Shown: positions 17,222 to 25,533 of the stretch, piece after piece
Numbering within the stretch: the first letter of the stretch is position 1
Layout: the number at the start of each line of letters is the position of its first letter
NCBI RefSeq assembly: GCF_000332155.1
Contig: NZ_KB235903.1
Location: 1,040,184 to 1,104,183, forward strand
From: Kamptonema formosum PCC 6407
GTDB taxonomy: Bacteria > Cyanobacteriota > Cyanobacteriia > Cyanobacteriales > Microcoleaceae
DNA: 64,000 nucleotides
Direction of reading: 5' to 3'
Notes under the pieces: model-generated
Database searches by the model: none
The model's input: the letters and a program-made list of their open reading frames with translations, nothing else
What the model was told of the DNA's origin: nothing
Position numbers and translations under genes: made by a program

Positions 17222-18567
17222 ATCAAAATAAACTATTTAATCAGACTCGGTGGCGATTAGCTCTCTCAATTGCTGGAGTTATGGGCTTGATTTTGAGCTT
17301 GTTAGGATTTGGTGTTTATAAAGCAATTGCCCATGCTCATTGGGTAGCTTTAGACCGCGAACTAGAATCGGTAGCGGGGACGCTACACGACAGCCTAGAA
17401 CTAAAATTGAAACAACCTGGACGCTTAGAGTCGATTGTATCTGAACTTTTACCTAATCTTCGCCTAATTGGGGTTAATAGTATTCACAAGGAGAGTGTAT
17501 CTAACCGCCACATTTTAAGTGCGATTCATCAAGGTTATTATTATATACGTTTATTTGATACTTCCGGTAATTTAATTGCGATTGCAGGGACGGATTTCGA
17601 CCAATTACCCCAAACATTTAACTCTCAAACTTGGCAAACTATAACTGATAGTAAAGGCAACATCTATCATCAAATTTCAGTATCACTGCATACTCAAAAC
17701 CAGCAAGATTGGGGATATTTTCAAGTAGGAAGGAGCCTTCAAGACTTCAACGATTATCTCAGTACAGTTAAATGGGTTCTACAATTAGGGTTGCCCACAG
17801 CCTTAATTTTGGTCGGAGTTGCTAGTTGGTGGTTAGCCGGATTAGCAATGAAACCTATTTACCAATCCTACCAACAAATTCAACAGTTTACAGCCGATGC
17901 TGCCCACGAATTGAGAACGCCTTTAGCGGCTACTTTAGCTACAGTAGAATCCGCACTTTTGTTGCCTAACTTAGATGAAAAAGAGGCGCGAGAGATGTTG
18001 CGAACAGTAGAGCGTCAAAACCAGCGATTGACTCAGTTAGTTGTTGATTTATTGTTGCTAGCTCGTATGGACAGACAATCTGTATCAGTGCGCCACCAGT
18101 TATGTTGTATTAACGATCTTGTTAGCGACTTAGTAGACGAATTAGCCGTGTTAGCAATTGCTGCTAAAGTAATACTAACATCGGAAGTTAGAGTGCATCA
18201 GCCGTTGAATGTTGTAGGTGATTCTGACCAACTTTATCGTTTAGTTTCTAATTTAATTATTAATGCTATTCAATATACGCCGCCGAAGGGCAAAGTAACT
18301 GTTATTGTAGAGAAAAGTGACCATTTAGTTATAATTCATGTTCAAGATACAGGTATTGGGATTCCAGTAGCCGATCGCAAGCGAATTTTTGACCGTTTCT
18401 ATCGAGTCAATATTTCGCGCGATCGCGACACTGGCGGATCGGGATTGGGGTTAGCGATCGCGCAAGCCATAGCCTTAGCACATCGCGGTAGTCTAAGCGT
18501 GGAGAGTCAATTGGGTACAGGTAGCACTTTCACCCTGCGATTACCCTTACGAGTTGGACATAATTAA
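17218..18567 (+). CDS. Sensor histidine kinase, partner of the OmpR-type regulator
   Basis: At 449 residues, it starts at the ATG that overlaps the regulator stop (ATGA), preferred over an in-frame ATG 60 bp upstream inside the regulator gene. There are two transmembrane helices (about 13-37 and 195-217) around a periplasmic sensor domain of about 150 residues. It has no cysteine or histidine-rich metal motif that stands out. HisKA: ADAAHELRTPLAATLA with His230. ATPase: NLIINAIQYT (N box), VQDTGIGIP (G1), FDRFYRV (F), GGSGLGLAIAQAI (G2). This is the orthodox class and differs from the three INNPVNF-type kinases in the window. It probably senses periplasmic metal. Confidence 0.92.
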   Translation: MNQNKLFNQTRWRLALSIAGVMGLILSLLGFGVYKAIAHAHWVALDRELESVAGTLHDSLELKLKQPGRLESIVSELLPNLRLIGVNSIHKESVSNRHILSAIHQGYYYIRLFDTSGNLIAIAGTDFDQLPQTFNSQTWQTITDSKGNIYHQISVSLHTQNQQDWGYFQVGRSLQDFNDYLSTVKWVLQLGLPTALILVGVASWWLAGLAMKPIYQSYQQIQQFTADAAHELRTPLAATLATVESALLLPNLDEKEAREMLRTVERQNQRLTQLVVDLLLLARMDRQSVSVRHQLCCINDLVSDLVDELAVLAIAAKVILTSEVRVHQPLNVVGDSDQLYRLVSNLIINAIQYTPPKGKVTVIVEKSDHLVIIHVQDTGIGIPVADRKRIFDRFYRVNISRDRDTGGSGLGLAIAQAIALAHRGSLSVESQLGTGSTFTLRLPLRVGHN

Positions 18568-18569
18568 AC

Positions 18570-18642
18570 GTAGGGTGGGCGATCGCCGACAACGATCTTC
18601 TGCTATAATTTACAGGCTTGTTGCGGCGATCGCCCACCTTAC
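18570..18642. repeat. MITE-like inverted-repeat element (GTAGGGTGGGC family)
   Basis: GTAGGGTGGGCGATCGCCG (18570-18588) and CGGCGATCGCCCACCTTAC (18624-18642) are near-perfect reverse complements enclosing 35 bp. Related elements lie at 33251-33318, 46803-46866, 55202-55260 and 59403-59459. There is no coding capacity. Confidence 0.8.
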
Positions 18643-18720
18643 AATTAGCAATTAGCAATTAGCTATTAGCTATTAGCTATTAGCAATTAGCTATTAGCTA
18701 TTAGCCATTACCAATTACCC
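18643..18720. repeat. Heptamer short tandem repeat (ATTAGCA/ATTAGCT family)
   Basis: About ten copies of a 7-bp unit alternate between AATTAGC and TATTAGC, directly following the MITE-like element. Same family as the arrays at 33320-33400, 42410-42500 and 46890-46925. Confidence 0.9.
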
Positions 18721-18790
18721 TGTTTTCATACAACTAAAAACCCCTATATTCAGGTATCGCCCTAACCTCCATCTACCAATATCTAACTCA

Positions 18791-19516
18791 TCACTGATTC
18801 GGCAACTCATTAACGCAATATACAAGTTCAGTCAACACGCAGGGAAAAGAACCAAACCTCGTATCGCGCAAATTTGTACTCTTTAAATCAGTATTCTCAC
18901 GCAAAGAAAGATCTATATTTGTACCGCTCAATTGTCCTTGAGGAAGCCTTGCTTGTGACAAATCTGCATCTTTCAAATTTGTATCTCGCAGATCGGTATA
19001 AGTCAAGTCAGCCCCACTTAGATTAGCCCTTTCCAAATTCACTCTAAACAGAAACGATCTTCTCAAATCCGTATTTGATAAATTAGCGCCATTAAGATGA
19101 GATTCTCCCAAATTTGCTGTATAGAGTTTAGCATTTTGGAGATTAGCTCTCATTAAATTTGCTTTTCCCAAAAAAGCGTAGGATAAATCAGCTCCCCGCA
19201 AGTCAGCACTCCACAAGTTAGCCCTAGATAAATCTGCATTAAATAGGTTACTATTTGATAAGTTAGCATTCGTCAAGTTAGCGCCCATTAACTTAGCTTC
19301 ATACAAGTTTGCGCCGCTTAAATCTGCTCCTTCCAAATCAGCTTCAAATAGGTTAGCCTTAAACAAGTTAGCATTTCTCAAGTCGCAGCCATAACAGCTC
19401 CTAGTTTCCAGCAATTGCCTAACGTGCTGTGGATTCTCCGCCTTGACAGCACTTGCTATAGAAAGTGGTGCAAAAATCCCTGCCATCGCCAATGCTGTAA
19501 GTTTCATAAGCGCCAT
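18791..19516 (-). CDS. Secreted pentapeptide-repeat protein
   Basis: The start at 19516 (MALMKLTALAM) is chosen because AGAGG lies just upstream and the protein then opens with a clean signal peptide ending near ASAVKA. The next ATG (19507) is also possible, and a longer frame from 19543 overlaps the upstream gene. After LLETRSCYGCDL (two Cys) come about 25 pentapeptide units of A(D/N)Lxx type (LFKANLFEADLEGADLSGANL..), which fold as a right-handed quadrilateral beta-helix. The last 35 residues form a Cys-containing cap (FPCVLTELVYC). The repeat domain follows the widespread cyanobacterial CYGCDLRNANL pattern. Function is unknown; periplasmic location is inferred. Confidence 0.85.
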   Translation of the reverse strand: MALMKLTALAMAGIFAPLSIASAVKAENPQHVRQLLETRSCYGCDLRNANLFKANLFEADLEGADLSGANLYEAKLMGANLTNANLSNSNLFNADLSRANLWSADLRGADLSYAFLGKANLMRANLQNAKLYTANLGESHLNGANLSNTDLRRSFLFRVNLERANLSGADLTYTDLRDTNLKDADLSQARLPQGQLSGTNIDLSLRENTDLKSTNLRDTRFGSFPCVLTELVYCVNELPNQ

Positions 19517-19529
19517 AACCTCTATTAGA

Positions 19530-20111
19530 CTACCAAATCTCACTCAAGTCTAACACAAATCCCGGCAATATCGGCTCACCGCTAACCGTCGCCGGATTAT
19601 CTAAACATTCCTCTGGAACTTCTGGACGGTAAATATGAACTTTTCGCGGTTTTCTATCAATCAACAGACCCAGTTTTACGCCTTCCTGAATATACTCCTG
19701 CATCTTTTCCTTAAGCAATTTCAAACTATCGCTAGGCGACCTTAATTCTATCACAAAATCAGGACAAATCGGGGCAAATTTCTCTTTTTCTTCAGGCGAT
19801 AAAGAGTTCCATCTTTCTAACTTAATCCAAGAAACATCAGGTGACAGTGTTTGTCCAGAAGAAAACGTAAACCCCGTACTAGAATCAAACGCGATCCCAG
19901 TCTTATCTTTCTTTGCCCACACCCACAACTGACCAAATATGTCGCCATTGCGGTTTCCTGTTTCTGAACCAGTCGGTGACATAATAATAACTTCTCCTGT
20001 TTTAGTCCTTTCAATGCGTAAATCCCGATTAATTTGACAGAAGTCAAAAAACTGGTCATCAGTCATCTGAAAAGTTGAAGGCATTTTCAACACTAAACTC
20101 GATAAAGTCAT
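19530..20111 (-). CDS. Uma2 family protein (PD-(D/E)XK nuclease fold, DUF820)
   Basis: At 193 residues, it has the Uma2 signatures: IERTKTGEVIIMSPTGSETGNRN, LSPDVSWI, PDFVIELRSPSD and KMQEYIQEGVKLGLLID. The Asp of SPDVSW and the Glu of VIELRS with following Lys are the expected metal-binding residues of the restriction-endonuclease-like fold. Uma2 proteins are highly expanded in cyanobacteria and have no proven target. The ribosome-binding site GGAGG precedes the ATG by seven bases. It lies 51 bp downstream of pgk on the same strand and close to the pentapeptide gene, so the three may be cotranscribed. Confidence 0.9.
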   Translation of the reverse strand: MTLSSLVLKMPSTFQMTDDQFFDFCQINRDLRIERTKTGEVIIMSPTGSETGNRNGDIFGQLWVWAKKDKTGIAFDSSTGFTFSSGQTLSPDVSWIKLERWNSLSPEEKEKFAPICPDFVIELRSPSDSLKLLKEKMQEYIQEGVKLGLLIDRKPRKVHIYRPEVPEECLDNPATVSGEPILPGFVLDLSEIW

Positions 20112-20133
20112 AGTTTTTTTCCTCCAAATAGTA

Positions 20134-20152
20134 GGGCGGACAAAGCCCGCCC
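20134..20152 (-). terminator. GC-rich hairpin between pgk and uma2-like gene
   Basis: GGGCGG-ACAAAGC-CCGCCC forms a 6-bp GC stem 11 bp after the pgk stop codon and just before the next ribosome-binding site. No T-run follows on the minus strand, so it may be a partial attenuator. Confidence 0.35.
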
Positions 20153-20162
20153 CAACTCCAAA

Positions 20163-21362
20163 TTAAGCTTCGTCTAAAGCTGCAATTCCGGGCAATTCCT
20201 TACCTTCTAACAACTCCAAACTTGCACCGCCACCAGTTGAAATGTGGCTCATTTCTGCGCCTAAATCCAACATTTCCACAGCCGCAACCGAGTCGCCGCC
20301 GCCGATAATAGTGCTAGTACCAGTCTTAGTCAAACCAGCAAGAGTTCGCGCGATCCCTTCCGTTCCCGCAGCAAATTTCTCCATCTCAAACACGCCCATT
20401 GGCCCATTCCAGATTACCGTCTTGCAATCCGCCAAAGCATCTTGGAAAGTCTTAACTGAATCAGGCCCAATATCTAAACCCATCCAACCATCAGGGATCG
20501 CCTCGACGCTGACAATTTGAGTGTTAGCATCAGCCGCAAACTTATCAGCAACTACGACATCCGTAGGTAACAGAAAAGTAACGCCGCGCTCCTTTGCCTT
20601 GGCTTCCAAAGACTTCGCCAATTCTAGCTTGTCATCTTCTACCAAAGACTTACCAACATTCAAACCACGAGCCTTATAAAAAGTGAAAACCATGCCGCCG
20701 CCTAAGATCAATTTGTCACATTTTTCTAGCAGCTTTTCAATCACGCCAATCTTACTCGAAACCTTAGAACCGCCGATAATAGCAGCCAAAGGACGTTGAG
20801 GATTTTCGATCGCGCCTTGCAGGTATTCCAACTCTTTCTCAATCAACTTCCCGGCCACCGAAGGACTGAGATATTTCGTCACTCCCTCCGTAGAAGCATG
20901 AGCCCGGTGAGCCGTGCCAAAAGCATCATTCACGTACAAATCCGCAACTGAAGCTAAATTTTTCGCAAATTCCGGGTCATTCGCCTCTTCTTCTGGGTAG
21001 AAGCGGACATTTTCTAGCAAAATTACATCGCCATCTTGCATCGCTGCCACAACCCCAGCGACTTCCTCACCGATGCAGTCGCTAGGCTTTTTAACCTCTT
21101 TTCCCAGCAATTCCGAGAGACGCGCCGCCACAGGTGTCAAACGTAGCTTATCACTCACGCCCTTGGGACGACCGAAGTGGCTACAGAGGATCACCTTAGC
21201 GCCTTTAGAAGTTAAATCCTCAATCGTGGGCAGAGCAGCCCGGATACGAGTATCATCTGTGATGTTGCCGTTGTCGAGCGGCACATTAAAGTCAGCCCGC
21301 ACGAGTACCCGTTTGCCGGATAAATCTGATGCCGATAAATTTGCTAGAGTCTTTTTTGTCAC
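20163..21362 (-). CDS. pgk: Phosphoglycerate kinase
   Basis: At 399 residues, it is full length. It interconverts 1,3-bisphosphoglycerate + ADP and 3-phosphoglycerate + ATP in the Calvin cycle and glycolysis. Diagnostic motifs: [16 protein letters not shown] at the N-terminus, the phosphoglycerate-binding [50 protein letters not shown] and the C-terminal [23 protein letters not shown]. The start is GTG, supported by a near-perfect Shine-Dalgarno AAAGGAGG eight bases upstream. It is divergent from the universal stress gene. Confidence 0.98.
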   Translation of the reverse strand: MTKKTLANLSASDLSGKRVLVRADFNVPLDNGNITDDTRIRAALPTIEDLTSKGAKVILCSHFGRPKGVSDKLRLTPVAARLSELLGKEVKKPSDCIGEEVAGVVAAMQDGDVILLENVRFYPEEEANDPEFAKNLASVADLYVNDAFGTAHRAHASTEGVTKYLSPSVAGKLIEKELEYLQGAIENPQRPLAAIIGGSKVSSKIGVIEKLLEKCDKLILGGGMVFTFYKARGLNVGKSLVEDDKLELAKSLEAKAKERGVTFLLPTDVVVADKFAADANTQIVSVEAIPDGWMGLDIGPDSVKTFQDALADCKTVIWNGPMGVFEMEKFAAGTEGIARTLAGLTKTGTSTIIGGGDSVAAVEMLDLGAEMSHISTGGGASLELLEGKELPGIAALDEA

Positions 21363-21444
21363 AGGATCACCCTCCTTTAAGTGTGTTTTTGTCTAATTTC
21401 CTTTGAATTTAGGCCGGCGCGGGTCACTCGCACGCTTGGCCTCC

Positions 21445-21462
21445 GACGCGAGAAATCGCGTC
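21445..21462. promoter_or_regulatory. GAAA-tetraloop hairpin upstream of pgk
   Basis: GACGCGA-GAAA-TCGCGTC is a perfect 7-bp stem with a GNRA-type loop on the plus strand, inside the 187-bp spacer between pgk and the universal stress gene. On the minus strand it would lie in the pgk leader about 85 bases before the start codon. It could be a leader structure; function is not shown. Confidence 0.4.
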
Positions 21463-21549
21463 TAGTCAAAAAACAGGCGGATGGAGCAAGCTCCACTGAC
21501 TGGTTCACCGTAAACATTTTATCGAAGTCCGCGTCTTGGAGATGCGATC

Positions 21550-21963
21550 ATGTTTAAGACTGTTTTATTTCCTGTCGATCAAAGCCGAGAAGCCCGCGAA
21601 GCTGCTGAAATGGTTATTCAAATCGTGAAGAACTACAGCTCTCGCTTGATTATCCTGTCGGTGCTGGAAGCGCCCGCACCGGAGGGCGATTCTCCAGTCC
21701 ATGAGAAGATGACTTCTGCTGATGCAGTGGCCAAACTGCTCAAGAGCGCCCAATCTATGTTTGCACAGCAGGGGATCGAAGCCGAAACTATCGAGCGCGA
21801 AGGCAAACCTGCTTTCACGATCTGTGATGTGGCGGATGAGGTTGGGGCGGATTTAATTGTGATGGGCTGTCGGGGAGTTGGTTTAACTGAAGAGGGAGCA
21901 GGGGATAGCGTCACCAATCGAGTGATTAATCTCTCTCCCTGTCCGATTTTGATTGTTCCCTAG
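21550..21963 (+). CDS. Universal stress protein (UspA family)
   Basis: This 137-residue single-domain Usp has the opening strand FKTVLFPVDQS, middle strand LIILSVLEAP, and ADLIVMGCRGVGLTEEGAGDSVTNRVINLSPCPILIVP at the C-terminus. The nucleotide-binding pattern G-2x-G-9x-G(S/T) appears as GCRGVGLTEEGAGDS, slightly degenerate. Ribosome-binding site GGAG lies eight bases before the ATG. It is a soluble stress protein, probably a dimer. It is divergent from pgk and followed by a repeat-filled spacer. Confidence 0.92.
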   Translation: MFKTVLFPVDQSREAREAAEMVIQIVKNYSSRLIILSVLEAPAPEGDSPVHEKMTSADAVAKLLKSAQSMFAQQGIEAETIEREGKPAFTICDVADEVGADLIVMGCRGVGLTEEGAGDSVTNRVINLSPCPILIVP

Positions 21964-22329
21964 CATTGTTAACGGTTAACGGTTAACAGTTAACCGTTAA
22001 CTGTTAACTGTTAATTGCCTGGAGATATACATTTCGCTGTCATTGTGAGGGTCGCCAAGCAATATCAAGGCTTGGCGATCGCTTCGCGCTCCTGTCGATC
22101 GCGTCAATTTCGTAGTAGTGGCCAAGGCGCGCTCTCTTGTCAGATTTAGCGGGTCTAGCCACTACTATCGCAGTCGCCCAGGCGACACCAGATACGATGC
22201 CTGCGGCTGGCTACGCCTACGATTGCTTCCACCCGCTTATTCTATTCCCTTCTTCCCTTCTTCCCTAGCCCCTAGTCCCTAGCCCCTAGTCCCTAACTAC
22301 ACAAGCCAACTAACAACTAACAATTTTTT
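21964..22329. repeat. Repeat-filled spacer (heptamers and degenerate palindromes)
   Basis: TTAACGG/TTAACAG heptamers (21966-22016) are followed by a degenerate HIP1-rich palindromic stretch (about 22060-22230; GCGATCGCTTCGCGCTCC, GTCGCCCAGGCGAC). A C-rich array of CCTAGTCCCTAGCC units (22265-22297) and ACAACTAACAACTAAC follow, running up to the start codon at 22330. No gene. Confidence 0.75.
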
Positions 22330-23184
22330 ATGAAAATTCAATGGTATCCGGGTCACATTGCTAAGGCTGAACGAAAACTGAAAGAACAGCTCAAGCGTGT
22401 GGATGTGGTGCTCGAAGTCCGAGATGCCCGAATTCCGTTGGCGACTCATCATCCTCAAGTGCCGATGTGGGTAGGCGAGAAGGCGCGAGTTTTGGTAATT
22501 AACCGCATGGATATGATTTCGCCGCGAGTGCGAAAAGTTTGGGAAGAGTGGTTTGAGGCCCAGGGTGAGGTTCCTTATTTTACTAATGCTCAGCATGGCC
22601 AGAGTGTCGAGGCGGTGGCGATCGCGGCGCGGGATGCTGGGGTAAAGTTGAATCAACGGCGGCGCGATCGCGGGATGCTTCCTCGTCCAGTTCGTGCTGT
22701 GGCGATTGGCTTTCCCAATGTGGGCAAATCGGCTTTAATTAATCGATTATTAGGGCGGCGGGTGGTCGATAGTGCCAGAAGAGCAGGGGTGACGCGAAGT
22801 CTTCAGTGGATTCGCATTTCTGAGGAAATTGAACTACTAGACGCTCCAGGGGTAATTCCGACTAGAATTGAGAATCAAGAGGACGCTGAGAAATTAGCTA
22901 TTTGTGAAGATATTGGCGAGGCTGCTTATGACAATCAGGGTATAGCGGCAGCGATGGTGGATCTATTAACATATCTTGAGACTACCAGTGATGGTTTGAT
23001 CTCCGCATCTGGTTTAAAGTCTCGCTATGAATTAGACGCAACATCTATTAATGGTGAAAGCTATTTGCATGAGGTAGCAAAACTGCGTTATCAAGGAGAT
23101 GTGGAGCGTACAGCGCGAAAAATGTTAAATGATTTTAGGACTGGTTTGTTAGGCCAACTTGCTCTGGAATTGCCCCCAAATTGA
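22330..23184 (+). CDS. rbgA: Ribosome biogenesis GTPase (RbgA/YlqF family)
   Basis: This 284-residue circularly permuted GTPase assists late 50S ribosomal subunit maturation. It begins IQWYPGHIAKAERKL, diagnostic for the family, then the G4 motif in VINRMDM (NRMD for NKxD). The P-loop GFPNVGKSALINRL (about 127-140), switch region and G3 LLDAPGV follow, so the motif order is G4-G1-G3. The C-terminal region contains the RNA-binding helical ANTAR-like segment. The start codon follows directly on the repeat ACTAACAACTAACAATTTTTT with no Shine-Dalgarno sequence. Confidence 0.94.
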   Translation: MKIQWYPGHIAKAERKLKEQLKRVDVVLEVRDARIPLATHHPQVPMWVGEKARVLVINRMDMISPRVRKVWEEWFEAQGEVPYFTNAQHGQSVEAVAIAARDAGVKLNQRRRDRGMLPRPVRAVAIGFPNVGKSALINRLLGRRVVDSARRAGVTRSLQWIRISEEIELLDAPGVIPTRIENQEDAEKLAICEDIGEAAYDNQGIAAAMVDLLTYLETTSDGLISASGLKSRYELDATSINGESYLHEVAKLRYQGDVERTARKMLNDFRTGLLGQLALELPPN

Positions 23185-23508
23185 AGTGAATATAAACATG
23201 ATAAGATGATCCAAGAAAGGAATTAGATCGCCTGCTTTTTAGGAGTTGTATTTGACGTTTAATTATCTCCTCCTACTTAGTGCTGCTAATGCACCGCCAA
23301 TATCTTCCTGTTGAAGCCCTATATGCAATGGTTTTAAATTAAGCAAAGTTAAGCATACAAGAGTGAAATGACATCTAGATGCTTGCCTTGATAGAATTGT
23401 AAAATCTGTTTATTTTAACGCAATTGTACTCTGAATAACATAGATTTATAAATTACCTTTTTAGCATTTGAGACCTACAATTAACACTAAGCAGCGGAAT
23501 TTGATATT
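23185..23508. other. AT-rich intergenic region
   Basis: These 324 bases have no convincing gene or repeat array. AT-rich stretches at 23390-23470 may contain the promoter of the cyclase gene. Confidence 0.4.
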
Positions 23509-25131
23509 ATGGATGACCTCAAATTAAAACTGCAAATAGATGGGCTAATAGAAAAAACAGTAGCAGTAAACCGCGATGATTATATTGTTGGTCGCTTACC
23601 AGAATGCGATTTACAAGTACCTTTTGCCGATATTTCTCGCCGCCATACCCGTTTCTACAAAACAGCTTCCGGGGAATGGTTAGTAGAAGATATGGGTAGC
23701 AAAAATGGTACTCGCTTAAATGATGTCCAGATTACCTATCCTCAAAAACTAAATCAGGGTGACAATGTAAATTTAGGACATAATATTAGTATAATTATTG
23801 TTTTAGACAGCCGCCCCCAACCACAGCCTCCAGAAATAGGAAGTCTGGGGGAAGGAATGACGATTCTAGTTAAGGCTAAAGAACTGCAAGAACAGTGGAT
23901 AGAACCGGATACAAAAATTGAAAATATCAGTAATTATCGACAAGCTATTGACAGACTCAAATATTTGGTAGATATTGCCAAGTTTCTGAATAGTGCTGAA
24001 TCTATAGAAGCAATTTTTTCCCAGGTACAGGAAGTTGTATTCCGTGACAATAAAAATATTGAACGATTGGCACTATTAATTGATGTTACTGGTACGGGCA
24101 AATTGGAAGTAGTTAATGCTGCGGCTAAAACACTTGCTGAACAGGAAGAGATGCCTACTGATGGTAGTTGGATCAGTCGTACAATTTGTCAAAAAGTATT
24201 TGCAGAACAAGTTGCTATTAAAACGGCTGATGCTCAAATGGACGAACGGTTTGAAGAAGAAATGAGTATTATTGTCAAAGGAATTCGCAGCGCGATCGCA
24301 GTACCTTTATGGAACGAACATAAAGTTTTTGGCGTACTTTATGGACACGCTCAATTGTCTTCAGAGGAGTGGCAAAGAGGAGGTGATGAAGACCTGAGCT
24401 TTTTTTCGGCTTTAGGCAATTTGGTCGCTTCTAGCGTGCAGCGATGGCTGTTAGCACAGAAACTTAGAAGTGAAGAGACAATGCGGCAAAGATTAGAGCG
24501 ATATCATTCTCCAGCAGTGGTACAACAGTTAATAGCAGCTTCGGCACTTATAGACGATCGTTTACCACCAGTAGAGCGCGAAATTAGCATTTTATTTGCT
24601 GATATTGTTGGCTTTACTGCTATGTCTGAACGCTTAAGTCCAGCAGAAGTTGCAAAATTACTCAATAATTTTTTCGAGGAAATGCTGCGGGAAGTTTTTG
24701 CTGCTGGCGGAACGTTGGATAAATTCATTGGAGATTGTATTATGGCATTTTTTGGCGCTCCTGAACCTCAGTCAGATCATGCTGAGCGTGCTGTAGAAGC
24801 TGCGGTAGGAATGTTAGAGCGGTTAGATGAACTTAATGCCAGCGGTACTTTAGGAGAACCTCTGCAACTGCGTATTTCTATTAATAGCGGTAAGGCTGTT
24901 GTTGGCGATGTGGGTAGTCTCAAAAGGGTGGATTATACGGTTTTGGGTTCGACGATTAATCTCGCCTCTCGCATGGAAAAAGTTTGTCCTCCTGGGGAAT
25001 GTGTGGTGAGTGAGAATACTTATGCTATGTTGCGATCGCGCGAAGGTTTTGAATCGATCGGAGACTTTCGTTTTAAAGGTATTGACAGGCCAGTAGTAGT
25101 ATACCAAACTAAGAGGCATGATGCCTCTTAA
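23509..25131 (+). CDS. Adenylate/guanylate cyclase with FHA and GAF domains
   Basis: At 540 residues, residues 1-105 are an FHA domain (VGRLPECDLQVPFADISRRHTRF .. DMGSKNGTRLND) that binds phosphothreonine. About 165-325 is a GAF domain (VQEVVFRDNKNIERLALLIDV .. IRSAIAVPLWNEHKVFGVLYG). About 355-535 is a class III nucleotidyl cyclase catalytic domain with metal-binding Asp365 (FADIVGFT) and Asp409 (IGDCIMAFFGAP), and the transition-state segment DYTVLGSTINLASRME. There is no membrane segment. It makes cAMP most probably. The FHA domain suggests coupling to Ser/Thr kinases, two of which are encoded in this window. It stands alone as a transcription unit. Confidence 0.93.
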   Translation: MDDLKLKLQIDGLIEKTVAVNRDDYIVGRLPECDLQVPFADISRRHTRFYKTASGEWLVEDMGSKNGTRLNDVQITYPQKLNQGDNVNLGHNISIIIVLDSRPQPQPPEIGSLGEGMTILVKAKELQEQWIEPDTKIENISNYRQAIDRLKYLVDIAKFLNSAESIEAIFSQVQEVVFRDNKNIERLALLIDVTGTGKLEVVNAAAKTLAEQEEMPTDGSWISRTICQKVFAEQVAIKTADAQMDERFEEEMSIIVKGIRSAIAVPLWNEHKVFGVLYGHAQLSSEEWQRGGDEDLSFFSALGNLVASSVQRWLLAQKLRSEETMRQRLERYHSPAVVQQLIAASALIDDRLPPVEREISILFADIVGFTAMSERLSPAEVAKLLNNFFEEMLREVFAAGGTLDKFIGDCIMAFFGAPEPQSDHAERAVEAAVGMLERLDELNASGTLGEPLQLRISINSGKAVVGDVGSLKRVDYTVLGSTINLASRMEKVCPPGECVVSENTYAMLRSREGFESIGDFRFKGIDRPVVVYQTKRHDAS

Positions 25132-25203
25132 GAGTCTGCTTTTTTCAGCTAAAATCTGGACTGATCTTTGTTATTTACTTTCCCATTTGATGAGAGTTTA
25201 TCA

Positions 25204-25340
25204 CCCAAATCTGGGTTAGTCATACCCTTTATTAGTAATTCTGCCGTCATTGCGAGCGGAGCGAAGCAATCGCCTAGTCTCTGCGATTGCTTCGCTCCGC
25301 TCGCAATGACAATAAAGGGGTGAAAAACCCGGATTTGGTA
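25204..25340. repeat. Composite palindromic element, copy with 28-bp perfect hairpin core
   Basis: The core arms 25246-25273 and 25283-25310 are exact 28-bp reverse complements around the loop CTAGTCTCT. Outer arms ACCCAAATCTGGGTT..CCCTTTATT and AATAAAGGGG..AAACCCGGATTTGGTA flank them. A second copy lies at 55962-56106 with the same loop and one compensatory base-pair change. There is no coding capacity. Confidence 0.9.
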
Positions 25341-25397
25341 AGTAAATCCACCTAATTAAACATAAGATCGGGATGGCTAAAAAGCTTACGGTATAAA

Positions 25398-25441
25398 CAT
25401 TCTTCATTCTTCATTCTTCATTCTTCCTTCTTCCTTCTACT
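25398..25441. repeat. Heptamer short tandem repeat (ATTCTTC family)
   Basis: About six copies of ATTCTTC / CTTCCTT units form a pyrimidine-rich array between the palindromic element and the carboxypeptidase gene. Confidence 0.85.
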
Positions 25442-25533
25442 TATAACCCCGGCATCTGAGCGATAAAAATACCCTCCACAGCGCCGCATTACGTTAGAAA
25501 TGCGTAAATCCTGAGAGTATAGTTGCGTCCACC

